Shown here in pieces: positions 42,701 through 55,142 of a stretch of 64,000 bases of DNA. Within the stretch, counting starts at the first letter, position 1; each line of letters starts with the position of its first letter. A program made the translations under genes and the position numbers. Origin of the DNA: Axinella damicornis (lineage: Eukaryota; Porifera; Demospongiae; Axinellida; Axinellidae); the NCBI GenBank assembly GCA_963931865.1, contig OZ007508.1, forward strand, positions 556,133 to 620,132, written 5' to 3'. Under the pieces are notes generated by a model that had not been told where the DNA came from, made no database searches, and worked only from the letters and a program-made list of their open reading frames with translations.

Positions 42701-45700
42701 GCACTTGTGCAAGCACACCGATTATTCATCCGTAATTAGATACACAGACGCTTCATCAGTATCTAGGCAAACCACCAGTCATTAGGAGAACCGATCCTTC
42801 CTCCCCAACCAGTGGCCCTGGGGGACGCTTACCCATAGACCCCCAAAGTGAGGAGCACATTGTGGAATGAAATTCCCTTAACTCTGTTACTCTGAAGTCA
42901 ACTAGTCTTGGCCAGCTGTATGTTATGACACATTTACTTTGCTTATGTAGCTATGATGCAATATTTACTACTCTCATGTATTCGCACCTAGGTGTTAACA
43001 TGCAGTGGTTTTGGCCTCCCTTTTGTACCCATTGCATTGTTCCCTCTGTGCTGCTAGGGCCCCTCAGCTTGTATATAACCACTTGTTGTTGTTCTTCTTT
43101 TAATCTAATGTTGTACTGTTATCAAAAGTGGAAAAGTTGACTCGCGGTGTCAAGCCTCCGCAATCCCAGCGCTCTATGTCTAGTACTGCCTGGAGCGCTT
43201 AGCTGTTAGCTACCTTGGGACAGCAAACTCTTTACCAACAGCCGGTGGCAAGCAGGCCCTTGGAGTGATTTCCACTCCCACAGTTATGCCTACCAGAGGA
43301 TTTCATAGCGACTGGCCCATGGCCAGTTGACTAAGCCCCAGCCCCGTGCATGTAGCACTAATCCCCACTACAGTGGCACATGGCCTAGCGTAAACGTTGG
43401 TCACCAATTGCTGGTGGCTGTCCCAGGATTCAAATAGTGTGATCTCATAGTATCAGCCTTCTGGCGTGCAGCCAGCCACACAGGACATCCATCCTCGCAA
43501 CCTGACCAGCCAGCGTGGCCTGTACTGGTCAACGGACAATGGCGCTGCAGGCGCCCCACAATATACAAGGGGCAGGATACAGGCAGGTTGTGGCGACTAT
43601 TGAAAGGATACACGCAGGTTGTGGCGACTATTGAAAGGATACACGCAGGTTGTGGCGACTATTGAAAGGATACACGCAGGTTGTGGCGACTATTGAAAGG
43701 ATACACGCAGGTTGTGGCGACTATTGAAAGGATACACGCTTGTTTCTCCTGGCTGGGATGGAGGGTGCCGTCCGCGTAGGACGGTGGAGTCTACCGTCCC
43801 TTCGCGCACGGGTAGGAAAAAACTGGAACACGTCGTCTCAGGGCTTCTGACTGCCTGTTGTCCGGGGCACGCCAAACAGACTAACTGGCCGTTATGCCAC
43901 GAGGCGCCACGGGCCAAGCATGCGCATGCGCCTGTTGGCCCCGCCCCTGGGGAGTGGCCCCTTTGAATGTTAACCTCATTTAAACTACGGTTTAACTGTC
44001 ATTATAAGAAACCAAAAATCTTATTGAGATGTCACAAGACTTTCGGATCTTATAAGAAATGGCCAAATCTTATAAGAAAACATGATTCTTATAAGATTCT
44101 TATAAGATCTTATGACTTTTTCCATAAGGGTAATCACATGTATTCTGGTGCGATTTGGGAAGAATTGTACTCGAACCCATGTGATTACCTATACTAGTTA
44201 TCATGTGACATCTACCATCTCCACCAGAATTCTACCCTCAGGAGCTCATGCAGACACACTCACTAGTAGAGTTCATATTTGCACTTCACTATCCAACACA
44301 CAGGGTGGGGGTGAGTAAATGCTTTGAAGACTTAAGCATTCGTAATTCCCCTCATAATGGGTTTCATACTCCTTAACCCTACATGGTGGTGATATGCATT
44401 CCTCTTGGTTGTCATGGTAACCAAGACTACAGTATGACAGCTGCCTTTGCTGCAATCAGACGCTCTACTACTGGAAGATGCCCATTCTGGCAGGTGACAA
44501 ATAATGATGTCCAGCCATCCTGCATGAAAGAACATTTCTGAGATAGCACCATATGATAACACAGCAGTATACACACACACACACATGTTGCTATACACAT
44601 CACACTGGGGAAGGGCGGACACGATTCAACTGCTGGCAATTAAACTTCATCCACTTCAGTTATGACTTGACAGCAAAACTCCATAAGCACAAACTTGTGC
44701 ACACGCGCAATGACAGGAGTGAAGAATGGTTGAGTAGTTGTACCGTTCAACTCACAGGGACTTTCTTGTTTATGTGTGCATGAGCTTCTGCTCTGCTAAT
44801 TTGTTCTATCATGTCCATATCAGTCATGCACTGTCTCAGTACTCATTATACACATGATCACCACCCCCATCCTCAGGCAGTTTTAGTTGCCATGGTGACG
44901 ATTATGTTGTTTAAATACATAACAAACTCCCACAGTGGAGTGGTAGAGCGGAGGTGTACGCATGTGGGAGTATTAGTGAATTTAACATCAGCAGCTCACT
45001 TGCACAAACTGCAGGTGTATACGTGTGAGGGAGAATGAACTAGTCAAAGGTGCTCATGGAACTCCACCCATACAGGGTTTATACCCTCAACCCATTCCTG
45101 TGCATGATGCTGAGGTCCATTACTCTGATCTGGTTGCCATGGTAGCCGAGACTAACCGGTCAGGACCAGTTTCGGCTGTGATAATTGTGAATTGAGTTTG
45201 TCTCCAGCTTACAATAATTAGAACACAATACACATGCATTGCATTTTGCATGCACAGTGACGAGATCCACTAGCTGTTATCATAACAAAATTCACCTCAT
45301 TCAACACCCGGTAACACAATGCATTGAGTATGCCATCCAAACGGGTCCTGCAGTAGTAGCAACCCATTCCGATAGTTGACATCTGCCATCAGACGTTCTA
45401 CTAACTGCTGCCTCGTAAATGAGCTCCATGCAGATCCAGTTACCAGGCAAGTAATACTACAACCAACCTAGAACAGCCGGTTAAGACTCCTCTGCCACAC
45501 CCTATCAATGTCTTCATTCACTTCTAATTAGGCATGCATATACGTAGTTATAATGGTTGCTATGGTGATATTCTATGTAGTAACTAACCTTCCTCTGATG
45601 ATTGACATCTGCCTTTGCTGCAATCAGACACTCTACTACTGGAAGATGCCCACTCTCGCAGGCGATATACAGGGGAGTTGCACCAGTCTGGAGGTAGAGA

Positions 45701-46548
45701 ACATTAGCACCATAACAACACAGCAGTACACACACACACACGTTGCTATACACATCATGATGGAACCTGGGGAAGGGCGGACATGACTTCAATTGCTGAT
45801 TCTAGTGTTTGTGCAGTGTTATGTAGGTTATCATGTAGCAGTACATACGTATACAGATCTAGCCTTAATCCCATTTCCACATTCAGGTGTTTCAATTTCC
45901 TTAATTGTCTCAGTTTATCTGAGAATACAGCAAGTGATAAAGAAACTGGAGGTGGGAGTGGCTTGTCACTCTTTTACAGGTATTGGCGCTCTTTGACAAG
46001 ACACTATTCCACCTTCCTGGTTTTCTACTACGACAATGCCAAACATGTCCATTGCTACACACTCAATGTATACAGCCAGCCTCATTCCCATGCCCACCTG
46101 GGAATGAGGCAGCAAGCCAGTAGTTATTATTACACTCCTGGTAGGGGAAAAATTATGCCATGTAATGTAAATAAATAACTACCTTCGGAATGGCCTACAA
46201 AGATTCCAACTACACCGTCGTGATTGCTATCGTGCAGTGGCCCATGCAACAATACAATTTTGGTGCTGAAATTCACTTCAACTTTCGTTGCCTGTACAGC
46301 TCTCACGAAACACCCACAAAGACTCTGACCACACGGTCGTGATCACTCTCGTTCACTAACACTTATGTGCCGAAACTCACCGTGTTGGTGAAGTTGTGAG
46401 CACTGTAATAATTTCTTGTCTTGCCTTTGGACACCATTGCTAGCGATCAAACTAACTGCAATACTTAGCTTGCGCTATGGCGAGTCGCAACCGGGGTTGC
46501 AACGGCTACCAGGAGTGAGTGTACAACTCGTGGTGAATTGGAGCAGGT

Positions 46549-46584
<36 letters not shown>

Positions 46585-49500
46585 CACTTTCAATGCCATA
46601 TGGTGTAGCCTATGTGGAAGAAATCCCGTACGCTACTTGATATAGGAAGGCCTACCGCCGATTATTAACACAGCATGCACAATGAGATGGCTATAGGCTT
46701 ACCTATTTTTAATACAGCGATGTCAGCATGCAGAATGAGATACCGTAAATTGTTAGAAACAGGGTGTGGTCAAGTTGAATAAATTAGAAACCAGACTTTC
46801 ACACATGCTTTTCTCAGCCTCTCGAGTGGATCTCTGGTCTGTGAGTTATGTAGACATTAGTATTTTCTGAATTCAGACACTTCTATCCTGAACTAAGCCT
46901 TCAACAAGGCTTTCACTGCTCAAACTGCTGATTTTTGTGTCCACAAGCAGACAGACAGACGGACACAAACCGATCAGTTAACCCCTGCTGTGCATGTGCA
47001 CGGGGTAATAACTGCATGATACCAGGCAATGCTTGGAGGGCTGTGCATGACCCTGGCTAGTCTCGGTCCCAGACCCTTCGCACAGGGAGGAGGAAGGATG
47101 TGAGCTACGTGATATACCTCAAAGGAACGTAAGCTGTAGGTGTACTTACCTGCAGGCTATGAATAAATAATCAAGACTATAGCAAATACCCATACTCAGG
47201 ACTGAGTCAGCAGGCAAGTAGCTACATATGAGTTTCAGCGGCGCATCACTTCAAGCAAGCTCTTTCTATAACATTTTGAATAACAGATTCTGACTCGGCT
47301 ACACGTGGCCGGCCTACTATATGAGGTTCCACCTAATAATTATGTTCGCGTGTGCGAGGCATTCCCTGTGCATATGCATATTCCTAGTTAAGCTGCAGCC
47401 ATGTTCTACCATGCCCACTAACTGTGATAAGTGATAAAGAAACTGGAGGTGGGAGTGGCTTGGATTGAGGCTAATGTTGTCACTAACTGTTGTATGAACA
47501 GAGTATTGGGATCAGTACAGAGCACACAGTGTGTGTATGGGTCTGTGCCCAGTTCCATACCCACCCAGCAAGGTATCAATGTGCTCTTGGTATGTGGGGA
47601 GCTGAGGGAGATCTAACATTCAGCAGGGACCTTCAGTGCTGTAGCAATGCCCACCTTGGTCTGCAGGTCCACACCAGCCCCTGCCTGAAGGAGCAGCTCC
47701 ACAATACCAACATACCCCTTCTGGCTGGCATTGTGGAGTGGGGAGAATCCGTCCTGTGTACATGGGAAATGAACACACCCTCAAATTATGAATTTCATGC
47801 AAGTTTCAGACGTATAGAGTGACAGGACTCCCAGGGAGCCCAGCCCCAGGCGGATGGACCTACCTGTCAAAAAATAAAAATTTATCCTATCCTATCCTAA
47901 TCTATTTTCAGACACTGTCAAGCGGGCAGTGTGATATCTCTCAGCCATAGTAAGATAACGAACCATACTTTGTGTGTTTATTTTCATGTGGAAGTGAATA
48001 AGAAGCAAATCAAGTTCACCGGCTTGCAGATTACGCCACAAACGGCTCCAACAGCCAATGCAACCGGACCATCAATGCTCGGAGGGCGACCTCTATCTTC
48101 AGACTCCACTGGACTGTATACTTCAATCGTCGGACATCATTCCAACCAGACTGAATCATTCTACCTGGTTTGATAAAATGCTGCCACACGGCCTGCGGAG
48201 TTGAAATGAAGTCGTACAAGACAACAGAAATTAGAAGTCGAAGCTATGCATATCCACGGTGTGATTCAGCTACATCTATATTGGAAAACACCCAGAGAAA
48301 TATGAAGCGTGTGGGATTAACTCCCACATTGAATAGAAGGCATTAACGTTTTTAGGACCATAGTTCAGCAGCATCAGAATGTGGTGTCTGGTGATGGATG
48401 GCATACTCTAGTGTATGTACAATATAGTACCATCCAAACAAGCACATTTGTGCGTGCTTTGTTGAGATATGGTCAGAGCTTGTAATTACATAACGCAGAC
48501 CTGAAAGAGCAGTGAAAACAATGTTAGTTGATGCTTAATTGTTTACTTGTTCATGACCTGACAATACAGTATATGCGTAGCCTTAATTGCTAGGCCTACT
48601 CTGTATCTTATACTTGATTTGTGTTCACGAAGACTGGCAAGGCCTGGGAGCATTATACAATGACCATGAATGATGTCATGTGGACGCAAGGTGAACGTGG
48701 GGAGGGGGCGGAGGTGGGGCAACAACACATATGTATCCACCATACCTTTGGCTAGGTTCAAGTGCTCCACTGCTAGTCCACACTCCAGACTACTCTGCAT
48801 GGACTCACTCCCAAATGTGTGGTGCATGAATATTTGCCCCACCCCCTACGTCCACCTGACATTCATGTGATTAATGCTCTCCCAGGCCTTCCCCACTCTT
48901 CTGCTTCCGTCTACTGTCAATGTGAATACAAATGGGGTAGGCCTAGCTGGGAACAAGGCTGGGACTGGCCTTCCCCAGGCTTAACCCCGCTTCGCGCATG
49001 CACACGGGGTAATTGAAATGCAGAGGAACAGTTAGGCTAGTACGTGTGTGGGAGGAGTATCACTCATCTCCTGGTGTCACAGGATGCAGGGCTACCACAC
49101 GGTGTATTGTTGATGGTGTCCGATGATTGACGACGTACTCTATTGTCTAGAGACCTGAAAGAGCAGTGAACGTCAGTTGATGCTTGTTTGAGAATGTGTA
49201 CTTGTTCATGACAATACTCGTAGCCTTGTTTCCAGGGCTACCCGGTATCTTATATTTTGTTTGCATTGACATTGATACACGAAGACTAGCAAAAGCAGGC
49301 AAGGCCTGGGAGCATTAACGACTGTGAATGATGTCATGTGGACGCAAGGTGAACCTGGGGAGGGGGCGGAGGTGGGGCAACAACACATATGTATCCGCCA
49401 TACCTTTGGCTAGGTTCAAGTGCTCCACTGCTAGTCCACACTCCAGACTACTCTGCATGAACTCGCTCCAAACTGTGTGGTGCATGAATATTTGTAGTTG

Positions 49501-52500
49501 GGCCCCACCCCCCTACGTCCACCTGACATTCCTGCTCCCCCAGGCCTTCCCCACTCTTCTGCTTCTGTCCACTTCTATTCTTTAGTTTGCATTGACAGTA
49601 GACAGAAGCAGAGCAAAAAGTGGAGTGGTGCAGTCTCTGCAACATGAAGCAACTGGAATGAACCGCTGTGCACACTCCTGAGTTATTACAGTAGCATGTC
49701 TCACACAGTCCAGCACCATCTCACGCATTAATTTGTAGCTGGCATCTCTCCTCAATCCTCTTCCACATTCAGGTGTTTCAATCTGTCTGAGAGCACAGCA
49801 AGTGACAAAGAAACTGGAGGTGGGAGTGGCTTGGATTGAGGCTAATGTTGTCACTAACTGTTGTATGATCATAGCCTGCATAGCTTCTAGGCTCCAGCGT
49901 ATTCCGGGCCATGCCATTTCTGTGAAGCTCCACCCACAGGAAGTTCTTGCAGCTAATGTATGCTAAAGCGTTGGCATGGTCACGGAATACAGCATGTTTG
50001 AATGCAAGTGCAATCCGCTTTAGCTGTTTAAACTGCATTTAACATTTCACTCACCAAGACCATAACAATAGTATACAAGTATCCGACTGAGCTGAGGGAG
50101 ATCTAACATTCAGTGCTGGAGCAATGCCCACCTTGGTCTGCAGGTCCACGGAAGCTCCCGCCTGAAGGAGCAGCTCCACAACCCCAGCATACCCCTCCTG
50201 GCTGGCAGAGTAGAGTGGGAAGAATCCGTCCTGTGTACATGGACACTCTGATCATGAAATTCATGCATGCAAGTTTCAGACGTATATAGTGCTGTACAAT
50301 TACAGTACCAAACAAACTAGACAATGTTACTTGATGCTTGTTTGAGAATGTGTACTTGTTCATGACAATACTCGTAGCCTTGTTTCCAAGCCTACCCCAT
50401 TCTCATACTCTGGTTTGCAGTGACAATAATTGCCGAGCGGGAAGTGAGGCATGCATGCAACTAATCGTGCAGCAGGAAGTGAGGCATGTAACTAATCGTG
50501 CAGCAGGAAGTGAGGAATGCAACTAATCGTGCAGCAGGAAGTGAGGCATGCAACTAATCGTGCAGCAGGGCAGTCGAATCTGAGCTAGCGTATATATATA
50601 TATATATGTTTGCAACACTCAGGAATGCAATAAGGACATCACGTCACTCATACCATGGATAATAGAGCACGTCGTGCTGTAAATCACTTCCTGCTCTTAT
50701 TTCGCGTATTCTTACATCATGTGTTAATTTCAAAACGATACAATTGCATGGCGCGAATACTCTACCTGTTCGATGGACGATGGCAACAACACAGACGGAG
50801 ACCACTCGTGGACTGAACCATGAACAATCTAACCAAGCCCTGTACCTTCTCGCCTGTGGCGACAGCAAACTGGACAAAGATCGCTGGTGGACTTACCTCA
50901 CCAACCTGCACATGTCCTGCAGCTACATGGTGTGCTAGACCAATGTGCAGCTAGTCTTACGCTCCGTCTGGCTTCACCAGACCAGTGTGCAGCATGCATA
51001 GCTATAGTTAGGTCTTTGTGTTGTGCACGTGTGCAGTGTGTCTGATTGTCATATACGTGATTTCTGTCGCATCAGTCATGCAGCATTGACAGGGGACATT
51101 AAAATTTGACTGACTGACTGACTGACTGACAGAGCATGCATGCAAATACTCGTTCTGCAATGCACTGCATGCATTGCACTCGCTCACGCTCGCCCCACAA
51201 TGCCCTGCATTCCCCTAGTAACAGTGTAGAGCAGGTTGCTGCACTTGCGCGGGCGCATTGCGAAAAGCGACGTACGTACCACATATGTACGTACGTACCA
51301 CGTACGTACCTACACATCCAGCACTGTGTCTCGGCACTTCGGTGCCGAGACAAAAACAATTGAGTTGATGCTTGTTTGAGAAGGGGTATTTTTCATACTG
51401 TACATGTGTAGGAGAGGGAGTGGCACCTCAGCTCCTGGTTTCACAGAGCATGCAGGCACAGTAGAGCTACAATTGGCTAGATTGGTTCCAGTCCGTAGAA
51501 CCTTCAATACGTGTGGTAATGATGAAAGCATGGTTTAGTCTCGTTCCCAGACTGTTTATCCAGCACGTCTATCGCTTCCAGTATAACGTGTGTGATACTA
51601 AAAGCGATCCGTGCTGTGGTTGGTTGGGTCTGGGACCGAGACTAGCATGGTTTCTACTGACTGCTCTCAAGCTGACAATCATAAGCGTAATGAGAGGTGA
51701 AACAACCGCTATATACGTTGTGTTTTCAGCACACCCTAACTGACATGTACACCCGACATTATCTCGTACGAGACTGCATGGTGGGTGCTCTTTCCAGTGA
51801 ACTTTGACCCTATACCCTGAAACTGACCCACTGCATGCTACTACAGGACTGTAGTAGCAGCAGAGTGATTAATATTGTACGTGCAGGAGGGAGTTTCACT
51901 CCAGCTCCTGGTTTCACAGGATGCAGGGCTACCACATTCACTGTTCAGGTTTGCATGTACACAGCTGTCCTCTCCTGTGCTCACCTTGTCCTGAAGGTCC
52001 GGGTTGGCTCCGGCTCGCAGGAGGAGCTCCACCACCTTCTGGTGGCCATTGATACTGGCTTGCTTTAGTGCTGTCCAACCATCCTGTATGGTAGAATATA
52101 GGTTAGACCAATATGTGAGCTACATGCGTGTAGTAGCTGTGCTATATACAGTGTATATAGCTGTACGTGTTCCACCATGTCCATATTCGGTTGTCCCAGC
52201 ACTCGATCCTCACTAACATGCATACACCTCCATCCTCAGGCTGCAGTGTATACAGAGTTGCTGTTGCCATGGTAACTATAGCAATCATATGTGCATTAGC
52301 ACCAATTAGCCCTTTAGGGCCCATAGCGCCAAATGTCGTCATTATACTTTCAGCTTCATCATGTGACTTCCGGCATAGATAGGTTCTGCGACAGCAGAAA
52401 GGGCGGGACAGGGGGAGGTGGGTGAGTGCACCCGGAGGGTGCAAACAGCATGGCCGTGTCTTGGCTCCGCGGTAGAAAGGTCTTGGTCGGCACTGGGAGG

Positions 52501-55086
52501 GCCATTTCCATCAATTTTGGCATAAATGGGTTAGAAAGTAGGGTCTCCATTTCCAGCATACATCGCCCGTTTTTCAGCTACGGCAGGTTATTGCCATTTC
52601 TCAGGCCTTCTTACTCCAGCGTTTGTTGCTTCCAGTACTGCAAGCGACAAGTGACGGGGTAACCCTGGAAACAAGGCTACGCATATACAGACCACATTAG
52701 TACTGCAAGCAACAAGCGTTCGGGTGAGAAGGCCTGCTAGAGCTTTCCGGTTTACCTGTAATTAAACTCCACAGCTGCGCTAACTATATTCTACCATGTC
52801 CATATTAGGTACACCACTCCTCACTAACATGCACCACCACCTCCACCCTCAGGTTATTTGGGCTAGCAAAAAGAGTGTGTTTGTTGATATAATTATGATC
52901 AGAGCTTGTGATGCAGACCTGAAAGAGCAGTGAAAACAATGGCTGTTGATGCTCGTTTGAGAATGTGTACTTGTTCATGATAGCACTGTACATGTGTAGT
53001 CTTGTTCCCAGGCCTATAGTATACCCCACTTGTTATTCTTTAGTCTATACTACACAGAAGAAATTCACTTTGAGCCCACTAATGAAGCAAGGTGAATGTG
53101 TGTGTGTGAGTGTGTGTGAGTGTGGGTGGGGGGGGGGGGGGGGCAACAGACAATACGTATCTGCCATGTACTCTTCCACTACTGCCCGTTATTGTTAACA
53201 CAAACTAAATTAAAATGCAGAGGCTAGTACGTGTGTAGGAGGAGATTCACTCATCTCCTGGTGTCACAGGATGCAGGGCTACCACACGGTGTAGAGTAGC
53301 TCATCAATTTTCGGACACCATCAACCGGACAATGCGATATCTTGCGGACGCCGTAAGAAACGAACCATACTTGGTGTGTTTATTTTCACGAGGCAGTGAA
53401 TAAGAAGCGAAACGAATTTCAAGTTCACCGGCTTGCAGGTTACGCCACAAATGGCTGCAAAGCCAATGCATCCGGACCATCAACGCTCGGAGGGCGACCT
53501 CTACCTTCGGACTCCACTGGACTGTATACTTCAATCGCCGGACATCATTCCAACCGGACTGGATCGTTCTATGACCAGGCTTGATAAAATGCTGCCACAC
53601 TGTCTGCGGAGTTGAAACAAAGTCATGCAAGACAACAGAAGTAAATTAGAGGTCGAAACTATGCATATCCACAGCGTGATTAAGCTACGTCTATTATTAA
53701 TATTATTTATGAATTTCATGGAAGTTTTGTATTATGTACAATTATAGTACCAACCAAACAAGCAAATTTGTGCGTGCTTTGTTGAGATATGATCAGAGCT
53801 GCAACAGAGCTGGAGGTGGAGCTTTTACCAAGGGCGGAGTTTCGTGCACTGTCGAGTCAGTCCACTCGCACATGCCAAGGCAGGAGGGAGAGAAGGAACA
53901 GGCCGTGGCTGCAGTTTCTCGAATCTATCATTACAAAGGTAGCCTTGTAGCCGCCTATTTGCATAGTCGAAGCCGGTGATCAGATTCAATGGACCAATCA
54001 GATGGGATATATAACAGTTAGAGCCCGGTTGCCAGGGATTTTATGGCAACGTAAACTGCATGACCTTGTCCTCGGGCTTTGCCCTTGGACTCGGTCGGTT
54101 TACTGCCATAAATCCCTGGCAACCAGGCTCTAACTATTACTTGGACCCCACCCCCTACGTCCAGCTGACATTCATGTGATTAATGCTCCCCAAGGCCTTC
54201 CCCACTCTTCTGCTTCTGTCCACTGTCAATGAGAATACAAATGGGGTAGGCCTAGCTGGGAACAAGGCTGGTACATGCGTAGGAGGAGTTTCACTCCAGC
54301 TCCTGGTGTCACAGGATGCAGGGCTACCACACAGTGTATTGTCTAGAGACCTGAAAAGGTTTGCATGTACACAACTGTCCTGTGCTGTGCTCACCTTGTT
54401 CTGAAGGTCCGGGCTGGCTCCTGCTTGCAGGAGGAGCTCCACCACCTTCTGGTGACCTTTGATACTGGCTTGCTCTAGTGCTGTCCAACCATCCTGTATG
54501 GTAGAATAGGTTAGACCAACTAAGATAGGTTTACTGTAGACAGAGAGCAGTAGTACTGGAGGTTATAATGATGGCACCATAGCAACACGGCAGCAAACAT
54601 ACATGTTGCTATTTGAAAGCTGGTGAAGGTCGGACATGACTTCAACTGCTGATAGTTTGACTTTGCAAGTACTTCTCTGCAAGTATGTGAGGAGCTTTCC
54701 AGCCTCGTTCCCAGGCCTTCTTACCCCAGCGTTTGTCGCTTGCAGTACTGCAAGTAACAAGTGACGGGGTAACCCTGGAAACAGGGCTATGCATGTACAG
54801 ACCATATTAGTACTGCAAGCAACAACCGTTCGGGTGAGAAGGCCTGCTAGAGCATTCTGGTTTACCTCCACTATATTCTACCACGTCCATATTAGGTACA
54901 CAGTCTCACCACTCCTCACTAACATGCCCCACCACCTCCACCCTCAGGCTATTCAAAAAGAATGTTTGTTGATATTATGATCAGCTTGTAATGCAGACCT
55001 GAAAGAGCAGTGAAAACAACGGCTGTTGATACCCGTTTGAGAATGTGGGGGCAGTGAATGAAGCAAGGCAAATATGTGTGTATGTA

Positions 55087-55142
<56 letters not shown>

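Larger units (their letters stand above)
37980..44001. repeat. Internal unit U2 of the 9.1-kb element
   Basis: Shares its first 370 bp and last 185 bp with U1. The middle is replaced by 65-bp, 17-bp and 31-bp tandem arrays. Confidence 0.7.
35010..44130. mobile_element. Large 9.1-kb terminal-inverted-repeat element
   Basis: The left end CCCTTATGGAAAAAGT (35010) is matched in inverse at the right end ACTTTTTCCATAAGGG (to 44130), with TA on both outer sides (35008-35009, 44131-44132). Imperfect inverted similarity continues for about 50 bp. Both subterminal regions are full of TCTTATAAGA. Inside are tandem duplications with shared ends, a 65-bp degenerate array, a 31-bp array, a roughly 38-bp array and the 120-copy 17-bp array. 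No transposase or other coherent ORF is seen, so I take it as non-autonomous. The TA flank would fit Tc1/mariner, but the size is far beyond that group. The superfamily is unresolved. Confidence 0.7.

Noticed and set aside
43575..43741. Regular 31-bp repeats that could suggest a CRISPR array (also 50440-50567)
   Set aside because: The repeats are contiguous with no unique spacers, and the context is eukaryotic.
35010..44130. Maverick/Polinton or other self-synthesising giant element
   Set aside because: There is no polymerase, integrase, capsid or ATPase-like frame, and the flank is TA rather than a 6-bp duplication.
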